Below are positions 26,454-36,309 of a stretch of 64,000 bases of DNA, piece by piece. The DNA is from Ahrensia sp. (GTDB taxonomy: Bacteria; Pseudomonadota; Alphaproteobacteria; Rhizobiales; Rhizobiaceae): contig JAPPOQ010000011.1 in NCBI GenBank assembly GCA_028817895.1, positions 78,695 to 142,694 of the forward strand. Direction: 5' to 3'. Under the pieces are notes generated by a model, which saw only the letters and a list, made by a program, of their open reading frames with translations, did not search any database and was not told the DNA's origin. Position numbers and translations under genes: made by a program. Position 1 is the first letter of the stretch. Each line of letters starts with the position of its first letter.

Positions 26454-27136
26454 GCCAGCCACCGTTCGTAATCCGAGACAAGCAGATGCAGCGGCTCGCA
26501 GTCCTCTTCAATATCGGCAAAGCGACCAATCGGTTCGTGAAAGATGTTGTCTGTCAGGTCATCATTGACGGTTGAGACTTCGCCGATCAGCACATCACCG
26601 CCTTCACCCCAGAAGGAGTGCCAATTGCCGGGTCGCAGCGTGACGCTCTCTCCCGGTTCAAGAAGCAAAATGTCACCGCCCTTGAAGGTTCGCGCGATCC
26701 CGTCGCAGACGACCGGAACGGGCGCTGCTTGATCCAGCTTTCCGGCGGGGTCTGACTCATGCATCTTGATGGCAAGCTTTGCGCCGCCGCGATTGATGAT
26801 GTCTTCGGTCTTCAAAACATGGCGATGCATGGGGGAAATCTGATCGCGCCGCGAGATCATAATCTTTTCGGCGTAACACATGCCGCCACCGGCCTTCAGT
26901 TCAGCAACATCGCCATTGCGCGTGGTGAACAGAAACAGACCCATCTCGTCGAACTGGCCCTTGCCGTAATCGGTGATGTCCCAGCCAAGTCGCGCATCGA
27001 TGATCGCATCGATCTCCCTTCTGCGTTGTTTCATGTCCTGCGGCGACCAATAGGCAAAGGGGGGCAAGATATGTCCAAAAGAGGCGATAAAACCGTCGGC
27101 CTCCTCGATAATGGCGTTGATTCGTGAGCGTTTCAT
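26450..27136 (-). CDS. D-lyxose ketol-isomerase family cupin
   Basis: A 228-residue cupin-fold isomerase. It begins MKRSRINAIIEEADGFIASFG, shows LPPFAYW, the metal-binding cupin pattern SPMHRHVLKTEDIINRGG (two His and a Glu), and HSFWGEGGDVLIGEVSTVNDD with another His. D-lyxose isomerases convert D-lyxose to D-xylulose and usually also D-mannose to D-fructose. Next to a fructokinase-like gene, the mannose-to-fructose direction is attractive. A longer frame starting at ATGs near 27187 exists; ATG 27136 fits the family start better. Confidence 0.83.
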   Translation of the reverse strand: MKRSRINAIIEEADGFIASFGHILPPFAYWSPQDMKQRRREIDAIIDARLGWDITDYGKGQFDEMGLFLFTTRNGDVAELKAGGGMCYAEKIMISRRDQISPMHRHVLKTEDIINRGGAKLAIKMHESDPAGKLDQAAPVPVVCDGIARTFKGGDILLLEPGESVTLRPGNWHSFWGEGGDVLIGEVSTVNDDLTDNIFHEPIGRFADIEEDCEPLHLLVSDYERWLA

Positions 27137-27293
27137 ACTTTCAGCGGCAATAGTTGCGTGTGAATATTGACTGCGTTGCGCCATCATGCACATTTCACGC
27201 AACGCCGAAACTTGAATCGATTGAACTCGCCGAGAACAAGGCGAAATATCGGTTCCAGCCGGGTGTTGTGTACATCAATGGGAGACTTCACAC

Positions 27294-28325
27294 ATGAAAA
27301 GCAAACTCATCGCAGCCACATTGGGTGCCCTTGCACTGGGCGCCATGGCCACATCCGCAATGGCGGACGGCCATGCAAAGGTTGGCGCATGCCTGATCAC
27401 CAAGACCGACACCAACCCGTTCTTCGTGAAAATGAAAGAGGGTGCCACGGCTAAGGCGGAAGAGCTTGGCATCGAACTGAAGAGCTATGCGGGCAAGATC
27501 GATGGTGATTCCGAAAGCCAGGTCGCTGCCATCGAAACCTGCATCGCTGATGGTGCCAAGGGTATTTTGCTGACGGCATCGGACACCAAGGGCATCGTGC
27601 CCGCCGTGAAACAAGCGCGCGATGCGGGCATTCTCGTCATCGCACTCGACACGCCGCTGGAGCCAATCGACTCGGCTGACGCGACCTTTGCAACCGACAA
27701 TTTCCTGGCTGGTGAGCTGATCGGCAAATGGGCCGCAGCAACGCTTGGCGATGAAGCTGCAAATGCCAAAATCGCCATGCTGGATCTGGCTGTCAGCCAA
27801 CCCTCCGTTGGCGTGCTGCGCGACCAGGGCTTCCTGACCGGGTTCGGCATCGACGTGAAGGATGTCGGCAAATGGGGTGATGAGGATGATCCCCGCATCG
27901 TTGGCAATGAAGTGACCGCCGGCAATGAAGAAGGTGGCCGCACCGCCATGGAAAACCTTCTCACCAAAGATCCGACAATCAACGTCGTCTACACGATCAA
28001 CGAGCCTGCTGCCGCCGGTGCTTATGAAGCGCTGAAGGCTGTTGGCCGTGAGAACGACGTGCTTATCGTGTCGGTCGATGGCGGCTGCCCCGGCGTGCAG
28101 AACGTGAAGGACGGTGTGATCGGCGCGACATCGCAGCAATATCCGCTGCTGATGGCCTCGCTCGGCATCGAAGCGATTGCGGCCTTCGCCAAGGACGGCA
28201 CCAAGCCGCAGCCTACCGAAGGCAAGGATTTCTTCGACACAGGCGTGGCACTGGTAACGGACAAGCCTGCCGATGGTGTTGAGTCGATCGACACCACCAA
28301 GGGCACGGAGCTGTGCTGGGGTTGA
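27294..28325 (+). CDS. frcB: Sugar ABC transporter substrate-binding protein, FrcB-like
   Basis: A 343-residue periplasmic binding protein. Residues 1-24 are a signal peptide ([22 protein letters not shown]). The mature part is a type I sugar-binding fold: [74 protein letters not shown]. The set resembles FrcB of Sinorhizobium, the fructose/mannose/ribose receptor. GGAGAC before the ATG is a good ribosome site. It leads an frcB-frcC-frcA operon, divergent from the isomerase and kinase genes across a 157-base promoter region. Confidence 0.9.
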   Translation: MKSKLIAATLGALALGAMATSAMADGHAKVGACLITKTDTNPFFVKMKEGATAKAEELGIELKSYAGKIDGDSESQVAAIETCIADGAKGILLTASDTKGIVPAVKQARDAGILVIALDTPLEPIDSADATFATDNFLAGELIGKWAAATLGDEAANAKIAMLDLAVSQPSVGVLRDQGFLTGFGIDVKDVGKWGDEDDPRIVGNEVTAGNEEGGRTAMENLLTKDPTINVVYTINEPAAAGAYEALKAVGRENDVLIVSVDGGCPGVQNVKDGVIGATSQQYPLLMASLGIEAIAAFAKDGTKPQPTEGKDFFDTGVALVTDKPADGVESIDTTKGTELCWG

Positions 28326-28386
28326 TTGCGCGATGCGCGGTTCGGACTTGATCGGTCTGACTGTGCTGGGCAATCATTTAGTTTTG

Positions 28387-28414
28387 AAGGGCGGCCTTCG
28401 GGTCGCCCTTTTTT
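28387..28414 (+). terminator. Intra-operon hairpin after frcB
   Basis: GGGCGGCC, a TTCG tetraloop and GGTCGCCC form an 8-base stem (one G-U pair) followed by six T. It sits 62 bases after the frcB stop and 64 before frcC. Such partial terminators behind binding-protein genes usually raise receptor over permease expression. Confidence 0.85.
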
Positions 28415-28477
28415 GACCCGTCTGGGAGAGACGATTGAACTATGGGGGAGCGCTTCGGCGCTGCGATGGGAGGATAA

Positions 28478-29539
28478 ATGGCCAAGGATGATGACTATGA
28501 AAGCGTGCTGTCTTCCAGCGCGACAGAAGTGGCGTCGTTTGAGACATCAAATCGGTCGTTGCTGAACCGCATCCAGCACATTTTGCACTCGAATCCCGCT
28601 GCTGTTCCCCTGATCGTCCTGGTGACATCGGTCATCGTTTTTGGACTTCTGCTCGGCAGCAAATTTTTCTCCCCCTTCGCCTTAACGCTGATTTTGCAGC
28701 AAACAGCGATTGTCGGGATTGTCGGCGCGGCGCAGACGCTTGTCATCCTGACCGCCGGAATTGACCTTTCCGTTGGCGCAGTGATGGTTCTGTCGTCGGT
28801 GGTGATGGGGCAGTTCACGTTCCGCTATGGCTTGCCACCCGAACTGGCTATTATGTGCGGCTTTGCCTGCGGTGCGCTGATGGGTTTTATCAGCGGTGTC
28901 CTTGTCGCCATCGTTCGACTTCCGCCCTTCATCGTGACGCTCGGCATGTGGCAGATCGTGCTGGCCACGAATTTTCTCTATTCCGCCAACGAAACGATAC
29001 GCAGCCAGGACATTGAGGCGAACGCCCCGATTTTACAGTTCTTTGGCGAAAAAATTGTCATAGGCGGCGCGGTGTTCACCTATGGGGTGATAGCGCTTAT
29101 CCTCCTGGTGGCGCTGCTGCACTATGTTCTCAACCACACCGCCTGGGGGCGGCATGTTTATGCCATCGGGGATGATCCGGACGCGGCGGAGCTGTCCGGG
29201 GTGCAGGTCAAGAAAACGCTCATTTCGGTTTATGTGATCGCAGGCATGATTTGCGCCCTGGCTGGGTGGGCGCTGATCGGGCGCATTGGTTCGGTTTCTC
29301 CAACGGCCGGACAGGAGGCCAATATTGAATCGATCACAGCTGTGGTGATTGGTGGCATATCGCTGTTTGGCGGGCGCGGTTCGATCCTGGGCATGCTGTT
29401 TGGAGCGCTGATCGTTGGCGTTTTCTCGCTTGGTTTGCGGCTCTTCGGGGCAGACCCGCAATGGACCTATCTGTTGATCGGTCTTCTCATCATCTGCGCC
29501 GTGGCGGTTGATCAGTGGATTAGAAAGGTCTCGTCATGA
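28478..29539 (+). CDS. frcC: Sugar ABC transporter permease, FrcC-like
   Basis: A 353-residue inner-membrane permease of the BPD_transp_2 (ribose/xylose/fructose) class. After a 40-residue cytoplasmic head, about nine to ten hydrophobic helices run to the end. The signature loop is VLTAGIDLSVGAVMVLSSVV-like near residues 88-110, and the coupling loop is AIGDDPDAAELSGVQVKKT near 228-246. GGGAGG precedes the ATG. Its last four bases overlap frcA (ATGA), giving translational coupling. It forms the pore with FrcA. Confidence 0.92.
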   Translation: MAKDDDYESVLSSSATEVASFETSNRSLLNRIQHILHSNPAAVPLIVLVTSVIVFGLLLGSKFFSPFALTLILQQTAIVGIVGAAQTLVILTAGIDLSVGAVMVLSSVVMGQFTFRYGLPPELAIMCGFACGALMGFISGVLVAIVRLPPFIVTLGMWQIVLATNFLYSANETIRSQDIEANAPILQFFGEKIVIGGAVFTYGVIALILLVALLHYVLNHTAWGRHVYAIGDDPDAAELSGVQVKKTLISVYVIAGMICALAGWALIGRIGSVSPTAGQEANIESITAVVIGGISLFGGRGSILGMLFGALIVGVFSLGLRLFGADPQWTYLLIGLLIICAVAVDQWIRKVSS

Positions 29540-30330
29540 GTACCGTAGATGCAAGGAAGCCAATCCTCACCACCCGGGGCCTGATCAAACGTTATGGGCG
29601 GGTCACTGCGCTTGATCGGGCGGATTTCGATCTCTACCCCGGTGAAGTGCTGGCGGTCATAGGCGACAATGGCGCGGGCAAGACATCGCTCATCAAGGCT
29701 ATTTCGGGGGCCGTGCAGCCCGATGAAGGGGAGATCCAGCTCGATGGCAAACCGGTTCACTTCGGTTCGCCCCAGGCGGCCCGGGATGCTGGTATCGAAA
29801 CAGTTTATCAGAACCTGGCGCTTTCCCCGGCGCTTTCGATTGCCGACAATATGTTTATGGGTCGCGAATTGCGAAAACCCGGTCTCATGGGCTCGCTGTT
29901 TCGTAAGCTGGATCGTGCCGAAATGGAGCGGCAGGCGCGGGACAAACTCTCCGAACTTGGGTTGTTGACGATTCAAAACATCAATCAGGCGGTCGAAACG
30001 CTCTCGGGCGGTCAAAGACAGGGCGTGGCCGTTGCACGGGCCGCGGCTTTCGGATCCAAAGTCGTGATCATGGACGAGCCGACCGCGGCGCTGGGCGTCA
30101 AGGAATCGCGCCGGGTGCTGGAACTCATCAGAGATGTGCGAGAACGCGGCCTGCCGATCGTTTTGATCTCGCACAACATGCCCCATGTTTTTGAAGTGGC
30201 CGACCGCATCCATGTTCACCGGCTGGGGCGTCGTCTTTGCGTCATCGATCCCAAGAGCTACACCATGTCAGACGCGGTTGCTTTCATGACCGGGGCAAAG
30301 GAGCCGCCACCAGAGGCCATGGCAGCTTAG
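29536..30330 (+). CDS. frcA: Sugar ABC transporter ATP-binding protein, FrcA-like
   Basis: A 264-residue single-domain ATPase, unlike the double-domain RbsA/XylG type; single-domain ATPases are typical of FrcA. Walker A is GDNGAGKTS (residues about 43-51), the Q loop is VYQNLALSP, the ABC signature is TLSGGQRQGVAVARA, Walker B is VVIMDEPTAALG, and the switch His is in LISHNMPHV. It powers FrcB/FrcC-mediated sugar uptake. The overlap with frcC supports a shared transcript. Confidence 0.93.
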   Translation: MSTVDARKPILTTRGLIKRYGRVTALDRADFDLYPGEVLAVIGDNGAGKTSLIKAISGAVQPDEGEIQLDGKPVHFGSPQAARDAGIETVYQNLALSPALSIADNMFMGRELRKPGLMGSLFRKLDRAEMERQARDKLSELGLLTIQNINQAVETLSGGQRQGVAVARAAAFGSKVVIMDEPTAALGVKESRRVLELIRDVRERGLPIVLISHNMPHVFEVADRIHVHRLGRRLCVIDPKSYTMSDAVAFMTGAKEPPPEAMAA

Positions 30331-30451
30331 GGCGCACTGCACTCAACTTGGATCAATTCACCGGCCCCTGCTGCGCTGATTGACCAAGCGGGTCAGCGTC
30401 GCCACATTGGGCGCTTTCCGGGCGGAATTCGGGCGAACAGGGAAACCGAAG

Positions 30452-31240
30452 ATGAAGCTTTCCGGCAAGACTGCAATCGTAACCGGTGCGGCTCAAGGCA
30501 TCGGCTACGCCATCTGTCGCCGCTTTTTGCGCGAAGGCGCGCAAGTGGTGATGGCCGATATCGATGAAGAAAAATGCGCGACCGCAGCTGAGGAGTTGTC
30601 TTCCTTTGGTGATGTCATTGATGTGGGATGTGATGTGGGAGAGAGGCTGGACGTTCACAATCTGCTCGCCGCGACCATGGATCGGTTCGGTGAGATCGAC
30701 GTTCTGGTCAACAATGCGGGCATCGTCATCGGCGGAGACTTTCTCGACATTGAAGAGAAAGACTTTGATGCCGTTTTGCGCGTCAATCTGAAGGGATCGT
30801 TTCTGTGCGCTCAGGCGGTTGCCAAACAGATGGTCAAACGCATTGAGGATGGCGGCCCCGTCGGCTGCATCATCAACATGTCGTCGACCAATGCCAAACT
30901 CGCAATACCGCAACAGATACCCTACACGATCTCAAAGGGCGGGGTTCGGCAGCTCACCAATGTGTTGGCGCAAGCGTTGGCGCCACATGGCATTCGCGTC
31001 AACGCCATCGGGCCTGGCTCCATCGCGACGCAGATGCTGGCAACGGTCAATGACAATCCTGAAGCCAAGCGACGCGTTCTGAGCCGCACGCCGCTCGGCC
31101 GGGTTGGCGAACCCGAAGAGATCGCCTCTATCGCAACCTTCCTTGCGAGCGACGATTCCAGCTATGTGACGGGGCAAACCATCTATGCCGATGGTGGCCG
31201 TCTCGGGCTGGCCTATACGGTGGATACCGGCGACGATTGA
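30452..31240 (+). CDS. Short-chain dehydrogenase/reductase
   Basis: A 262-residue SDR oxidoreductase. Cofactor loop TGAAQGIGYAIC near residue 11, NNAG at about 90, catalytic Ser in INMSSTNAKLA and Tyr-x-x-x-Lys in PYTISKGG. ADIDEEKC after the second strand has an acidic residue, which favours NAD over NADP. The start at ATG 30452 follows GGAAACCGAAG. It lies 121 bases after frcA, same strand, no terminator seen, so it is probably the last gene of the sugar operon and may oxidise an imported sugar or polyol. Confidence 0.87.
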   Translation: MKLSGKTAIVTGAAQGIGYAICRRFLREGAQVVMADIDEEKCATAAEELSSFGDVIDVGCDVGERLDVHNLLAATMDRFGEIDVLVNNAGIVIGGDFLDIEEKDFDAVLRVNLKGSFLCAQAVAKQMVKRIEDGGPVGCIINMSSTNAKLAIPQQIPYTISKGGVRQLTNVLAQALAPHGIRVNAIGPGSIATQMLATVNDNPEAKRRVLSRTPLGRVGEPEEIASIATFLASDDSSYVTGQTIYADGGRLGLAYTVDTGDD

Positions 31241-31249
31241 ACGCTTCTA

Positions 31250-31267
31250 CTGACAGGATGTTGTCAG
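31250..31267. promoter_or_regulatory. Palindrome ahead of the VOC/WYL gene pair
   Basis: CTGACA, six bases, TGTCAG: a perfect 18-base inverted repeat 50 bases before the VOC start. The size and spacing fit a dimeric regulator site. The WYL regulator encoded by the second gene is the natural candidate binder. As RNA it would make only a 6-bp stem without a U-run, so a terminator is less likely. Confidence 0.5.
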
Positions 31268-31316
31268 GAGGGGTGTGCGACAAGGTGGCGAAACAACACC
31301 ACCAAGGAGACATCCC

Positions 31317-31697
31317 GTGACAGAAAAACCCAACAACACCTGCGTCTGGTTCGAAATTGCCTGCAGCGACCTTGAAGCATCGCAAAAATTCTATGAGCAG
31401 ACGCTGGGCATCACCATGCACCGCAATGATGATGGCCCCAATCCGATGATCGCCTTCTCGTCCATGGATGATCCGGGCGTGTCAGGGCATCTTTATCCGG
31501 GCAAGCCCGCGGCGAGCGGCACCGGCAACAGCATTCATCTTGCTGTGAAGGGCAAGCTTGAAGATGCCATGGCTCGGGTGCCCAATGCGGGCGGAACGGT
31601 TGTCTCCGATATCATACCGATTCCATTCGGCCGCTTCGTTTATTGTGAAGACCCCGATGGCAATTCCATTGGTCTCTTCGAAGCTGCCGAGAGCTGA
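31317..31697 (+). CDS. VOC-superfamily (glyoxalase/dioxygenase-like) protein
   Basis: A 126-residue single-module VOC protein. Starting at GTG 31317, with AAGGAG at a good distance, it reads KPNNTCVWFEIACSDLEASQKFYEQTLG, the standard beta-alpha opening, and closes with FGRFVYCEDPDGNSIGLFE, which holds the C-terminal Glu metal ligand region. Other relatives include glyoxalase I and antibiotic-binding proteins; activity is unknown. It is followed after 13 bases by a WYL regulator, which presumably controls it. Confidence 0.85.
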   Translation: MTEKPNNTCVWFEIACSDLEASQKFYEQTLGITMHRNDDGPNPMIAFSSMDDPGVSGHLYPGKPAASGTGNSIHLAVKGKLEDAMARVPNAGGTVVSDIIPIPFGRFVYCEDPDGNSIGLFEAAES

Positions 31698-31710
31698 GGC
31701 CCAATCGCAC

Positions 31711-32415
31711 ATGCGCAGAGCTGACCGGCTCTTTCAGATTGTTCAGCACCTGCGTGGCGGGCGCCTTGTCACCGCCGCGCAGCTTGCTGAGAAGCTGGAA
31801 GTGTCTGAGCGCACCATCTATCGCGACATTGTCGATCTGCAATCCAACGGAGTGCCCATCGATGGTGAACGCGGTGTCGGCTACATCATGCGCAGCGGAT
31901 TTGACCTTCCCCCGCTGATGTTCACCCGTGCAGAGATCGTATCGCTGGTGGCCGGAGCGCGTTTCATCAAGGCCTGGGGTGGGCTCGCCATGGCGCAGGC
32001 TGCCCGCGAGGCTCTTGTCAAAATCGAAGCGGTCATTCCCGAAGGCGAGCGAGACCGTATCAATCGCGTCGAGATTCACGCTCCGAATATTCAGATGAAC
32101 GAGGCCAGCCGGGCCCTGGTCGATCACATGGAGGCGGCAATCGATCAGCGTCGCATCCTCGATATCGACTATCGCGATGCGGCTGACGCTCGCACCAGCC
32201 GGGCCATTCGCCCGCTTAGCCTCTGGTATTGGGGCAAGGTGTGGACGGTGCTCGCCTGGTGCGAAAAGCGCCAGGATTTCCGCCTCTTTCGCATCGACCG
32301 CATCCAGTCGTTCACCGACACGGGGCGTACGTTTGCAGCCGAGAAAGGCAAGACGGTGCAGGATTTCTACGCGCTTATGGAACGCGAAGGACATCCGCCC
32401 GCCTTTCTGGACTGA
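31711..32415 (+). CDS. YafY/WYL-domain transcriptional regulator
   Basis: A 234-residue regulator. The DeoR-type helix-turn-helix is at residues 1-60 (MRRADRLFQIVQHLRG, AAQLAEKLEVSERTIYRDIVDL). A WYL ligand-sensing domain follows from about 135, with RAIRPLSLWYWGKVWTVLAWCEKRQDFRLFRIDRI in outline; the usual W-Y-L triad appears as W-Y-W here. It ends before a TrcR gene on the other strand. Likely represses or activates the upstream VOC gene via the palindrome at 31250-31267. Confidence 0.9.
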   Translation: MRRADRLFQIVQHLRGGRLVTAAQLAEKLEVSERTIYRDIVDLQSNGVPIDGERGVGYIMRSGFDLPPLMFTRAEIVSLVAGARFIKAWGGLAMAQAAREALVKIEAVIPEGERDRINRVEIHAPNIQMNEASRALVDHMEAAIDQRRILDIDYRDAADARTSRAIRPLSLWYWGKVWTVLAWCEKRQDFRLFRIDRIQSFTDTGRTFAAEKGKTVQDFYALMEREGHPPAFLD

Positions 32416-32448
32416 GTTGCGGGCAGATCTGTTCAGACGGTCTGACGA

Positions 32449-33129
32449 CTATCCGTTTTTCGATGAAACGCTGTTGCCGAGTGATTCGAAATTCTTAAAC
32501 ACCGAATCTGCATCCATCGTTTCCGATGCTGATGGATCCGTCGCGTCCTGTGTTTCAGAGGCAGGCAGCAGACCGTCCTCAGCCGGACGGTTCTCAACCT
32601 TGGGCAGATATTTCTCGGCCTTCGCCAGTTCGAAATCCAGATCAATCTGGCTGCAAATGCCAAGCGTAACCGGATCCAGCGGTTGCAGATTGGAGATGTT
32701 CCAATGGGTGCGGTCGCGGATTGCGGCGATGGTCGTTTTCGTCGTGCCGACAAGGCGAATGATCTGCGCGTCCTTCAGTTCGGGATGGTTTCGCACCAGC
32801 CACAAGATCGCGCTCGGCCTGTCCTGACGGCGTGAAACCGGCGTGTAGCGAGGCCCCTTCTTTTTCAGCTCCGGCACTTTCACCTTCGGGTCAAGCAGCT
32901 TCAGCTTCACGGACGGGTCGGCCTCGGCTTCCTTGATCTGGTCGCGCGACAGTTGACCGGTCTGAACGGGGTCGAGACCCTTAATGCCTTGGGCTGAGTC
33001 GCCATCAGCAATGCTTTTGACTTCCAGCGTGTGCAGTCCGCAAAAGGCGCCGATCTGGTCAAATGTGAGCGCCGTATTGTCAACGAGCCAGACGGCGGTT
33101 GCCTTAGGCATGAGAAGCTGGTTGGCCAT
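32449..33129 (-). CDS. trcR: Cell-cycle transcriptional regulator TrcR family (formerly DUF1013)
   Basis: A 226-residue protein found only in alphaproteobacteria. Its head MANQLLMPKATAVWLVDNT is essentially invariant in the family, followed by LTFDQIGAFCGLHTLEVKSIADG, which has the feel of a helix-turn-helix, and a second one in SAILWLVRNHPELKDAQIIRLVGTTKTTI. The C-terminal 50 residues are acidic and variable. It ends 34 bases from the WYL gene (convergent). secA lies 166 bases upstream on the same strand. Regulatory targets cannot be seen. Confidence 0.9.
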   Translation of the reverse strand: MANQLLMPKATAVWLVDNTALTFDQIGAFCGLHTLEVKSIADGDSAQGIKGLDPVQTGQLSRDQIKEAEADPSVKLKLLDPKVKVPELKKKGPRYTPVSRRQDRPSAILWLVRNHPELKDAQIIRLVGTTKTTIAAIRDRTHWNISNLQPLDPVTLGICSQIDLDFELAKAEKYLPKVENRPAEDGLLPASETQDATDPSASETMDADSVFKNFESLGNSVSSKNG

Positions 33130-33295
33130 ATGCACGATCCTTGTATCTTGCCGCGGTTCCCACGGCGAAAAGCAAAGCTCTCCCGTTCGCTTGGCCGGGT
33201 CGGTCAAGCCGTGGAAGGGTCCACGATGCGGGGAGTCACGGTCCGTATACGCGCATTGAAAGGCGGATGCAAACGAAGGATCAGTTCTTCGGCTG

Positions 33296-36028
33296 TCACA
33301 ACTTGCCGTGGCAGTGCTTGTATTTCTTGCCGGAGCCGCACGGGCACGGTTCATTGCGTCCGACCCGACCCCAGGTCGACGGGTCGTTGGGGTCACGTCC
33401 CTCGGCTGCCGCAGCACGTGACGGCGTCACGATAGCCTGCCCGTAGGAGCCGCCCGGCGGTGGCGTGTCGAACACATCTTCTCCGGTCAGCGGGTCGATA
33501 TGGCTGGCTTCCATCTCAGGCAGGGTCAGTTCGTCCTGCGCGGCCTGCTGCACCACCTCCACGCGCATCATCTGTGCCGTGACGGCCTGACGCAGATTGG
33601 CCAGCATTGCGTCAAACAACTCGAAGCTCTCGCCCTTATATTCCGACAGCGGATCGCGTTGCCCATAACCGCGGAACCCGATCACGGAACGCAGATGCTC
33701 AAGGCTCTCCAGATGCTCGCGCCACAAATGGTCGAGTGTTTGAAGCAGGATCGATTTTTCAATCATCTGCGTGACTTCAGGTCCAAAGCGGTCGATGCGA
33801 TCCTGTGCCGCAGCGTTTGCGGCTTCCATGATGCGCTCACGAACGCCTTCCTCGTCGATACCCTCTTCCTGCGCCCAGTCATGTACGGGCAGATCGAGGT
33901 TGAGATACTGCTCAACGCCCTTCTTCAGATCATCGAGCTTCCATTCGTCGGGATAGGCCTTTTCCGGCATGGTTGAGGAGACGAGTCCGTCAACCACTTC
34001 CTCGCGCATATCGGAGATCACATCGGAAAGATCGTCGCCATTCATCATTTCGATGCGCTGTTCGAAGACCACCTTGCGCTGGTCGTTCATGACATCGTCG
34101 AACTTCAACAGATTCTTACGGATATCGAAGTTGCGCGCCTCGACCTTCTGTTGCGCCTTTTCCAGTGCCTTGTTGATCCAGGGGTGAACGATGGCTTCGT
34201 CTTCCTTCAGGCCAAGCTTGGTGAGCATGCCATCCATCCGGTCGGAACCGAAGATGCGCATCAGATCATCCTGAAGCGACAGGAAGAATTTCGAATTGCC
34301 CGGATCACCCTGACGACCGGAACGGCCGCGCAGCTGATTGTCGATGCGCCGCGATTCGTGCCTTTCGGTGCCGATGACATACAAACCACCGGCGGCAAGC
34401 GCCTGCTCCTTCAGCTTCGCGACTTCCTCGCGGATCGCCTTTTCCCGGGCTTCAGCTTCTGCGCCGCTTTTGCCTTCAAGCTCATGGGCAATGCGCATGT
34501 CAGGGTTGCCGCCAAGCTGAATGTCGGTGCCGCGACCCGCCATATTGGTAGCGATCGTGATGGAACCCGGAACGCCGGCTTCCGCGACGATCATGGCTTC
34601 CTGTTCGTGGTAGCGCGCGTTCAGCACTTGCAGATTCTTCACGCCATCCTTGCGCAACAAATCGGCCAGCAATTCGGACTTCTCGATGGACGTTGTACCA
34701 ACGAGAACTGGCTGCCCGCGCTCCTGACAGTCCTTGATGAGGTTCGTGATTGCGCGATATTTTTCCTCCACCGTTCGATAGACTTCATCATCTTCATCAA
34801 TGCGGGCCACCGGCAGGTTGGTCGGCACCTCCATCACATCGAGCCTGTAGATGTCGCCAAATTCGGCTGCCTCAGTGAGCGCCGTGCCGGTCATGCCTGC
34901 AAGCTTGTCATACATGCGGAAATAGTTCTGGAAGGTGATCGACGCTAGCGTCTGGTTTTCTGGCTGGATCGGCACGCCCTCCTTGGCCTCAAGTGCCTGG
35001 TGCTGCCCTTCGGAAAAACGCCGCCCAGTCATGGCACGGCCAGTGAACTCGTCAATGATGACGACCTCATTGCCGCGCACCATATAGTCCTTGTCGCGGG
35101 CGAAGAGTTTGTGGGCTTTCAACGCATTGTTGACGTGGTGGACGATGGATACATTCTCCACGTCATAGAGCGTGCCGGATTTCAAGATGCCGCGCTCGCG
35201 CAGCACTTCTTCCAGCCTTTCCTGCCCATCTTCGGTGAAGGTCACGGAGCGCTGCTTTTCGTCGAGTTCATAGTCATCCTCACCGATTTCGGGGATCACC
35301 TTGTCCACCGAAACGTAGAGATCGGACTTGTCATCGACCGGACCGGAAATGATGAGTGGCGTGCGCGCTTCATCGATCAAGATTGAGTCCACCTCATCGA
35401 CAATCGCATAATGGTGGCCACGCTGGACCATGGCCTCCAGCTCGAATTTCATATTGTCGCGCAGATAGTCGAAGCCAAACTCGTTGTTGGTGCCGTAGGT
35501 GATGTCGCAACCATAGGCCTGCTGGCGCTCATCATCATTGAGTTCGTTGACGATGACGCCAGTGGTCATACCCAAAAAGGCATAGACCTTGCCCATCCAT
35601 TCGGAGTCTCGTTTTGCCAGATAGTCGTTGACTGTCACGACATGCACGCCCTTGCCTTCAAGAGCGTTCAGATAGACCGGCAGAGTAGCGACCAGCGTCT
35701 TGCCTTCACCGGTGCGCATCTCTGAAATGTTGCCTTCATGCAGGATCATCCCGCCGATCAACTGCACATCAAAAGGGCGCAGTCCGATGGAGCGCTTGGC
35801 GGCTTCGCGCACCACTGCAAAGGCGTGGACAAGAATATCGTCAAGCGCCTTGCCTTCGGCTAGTTGCGCCTTGAACTCCTCTGTCTTGGCCGCGAGTTCG
35901 GCGTCGGAGAGTCCTTGCATCTCGCCTTCGAGAGCGTTGATAGCATCAACCTGGGGACCATATTTTTTTACGCGGCGCTGATTGTCTGAGCCAAACAGCT
36001 TGCGTGCCAGGCCGGCAAAACTGACCAT
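33296..36028 (-). CDS. secA: Protein translocase ATPase SecA
   Basis: A 910-residue motor that pushes preproteins through SecYEG. Walker A is MRTGEGKT (residues 104-111), the DEAD-like box is [14 protein letters not shown], and motif VI is [13 protein letters not shown]. The preprotein crosslinking and scaffold domains are present. The C terminus carries an intact zinc finger ([14 protein letters not shown]) that binds SecB. The ATG at 36028 gives the classical start [14 protein letters not shown]; the open frame extends 105 codons further upstream but without homology. Divergent from the parvulin gene with a 281-base gap. Confidence 0.98.
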   Translation of the reverse strand: MVSFAGLARKLFGSDNQRRVKKYGPQVDAINALEGEMQGLSDAELAAKTEEFKAQLAEGKALDDILVHAFAVVREAAKRSIGLRPFDVQLIGGMILHEGNISEMRTGEGKTLVATLPVYLNALEGKGVHVVTVNDYLAKRDSEWMGKVYAFLGMTTGVIVNELNDDERQQAYGCDITYGTNNEFGFDYLRDNMKFELEAMVQRGHHYAIVDEVDSILIDEARTPLIISGPVDDKSDLYVSVDKVIPEIGEDDYELDEKQRSVTFTEDGQERLEEVLRERGILKSGTLYDVENVSIVHHVNNALKAHKLFARDKDYMVRGNEVVIIDEFTGRAMTGRRFSEGQHQALEAKEGVPIQPENQTLASITFQNYFRMYDKLAGMTGTALTEAAEFGDIYRLDVMEVPTNLPVARIDEDDEVYRTVEEKYRAITNLIKDCQERGQPVLVGTTSIEKSELLADLLRKDGVKNLQVLNARYHEQEAMIVAEAGVPGSITIATNMAGRGTDIQLGGNPDMRIAHELEGKSGAEAEAREKAIREEVAKLKEQALAAGGLYVIGTERHESRRIDNQLRGRSGRQGDPGNSKFFLSLQDDLMRIFGSDRMDGMLTKLGLKEDEAIVHPWINKALEKAQQKVEARNFDIRKNLLKFDDVMNDQRKVVFEQRIEMMNGDDLSDVISDMREEVVDGLVSSTMPEKAYPDEWKLDDLKKGVEQYLNLDLPVHDWAQEEGIDEEGVRERIMEAANAAAQDRIDRFGPEVTQMIEKSILLQTLDHLWREHLESLEHLRSVIGFRGYGQRDPLSEYKGESFELFDAMLANLRQAVTAQMMRVEVVQQAAQDELTLPEMEASHIDPLTGEDVFDTPPPGGSYGQAIVTPSRAAAAEGRDPNDPSTWGRVGRNEPCPCGSGKKYKHCHGKL

Positions 36029-36309
36029 GAATATCTTTCCGATTATTTGCGGCGAAATCGGCTGAATAACCGGCGCCAGAGGCATCAACCCTTGAGGAAA
36101 TTTAACACGCAAGGACCACCGCAAAAGTGGACGCTGGCGCTTTGGACAGATAAGAGTGGCACCAAAACTTGTCAACGCGAGGGCGATTGGCCGCTCCGAT
36201 TGGGCGACCAAGCCATTGCAACGCCGATACTGGCTGCCCAGAAAAAGCAATCTAAGCCCGTTCTCGCCAGTTGTTTCCAACACCACGTATGTTCTTAGAA
36301 AGTCGCTCC

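Noticed and set aside
27288-28373. A 361-codon leftward open frame antisense to frcB
   Set aside because: Mirror of a strongly supported binding-protein gene; composition is shadow-like.
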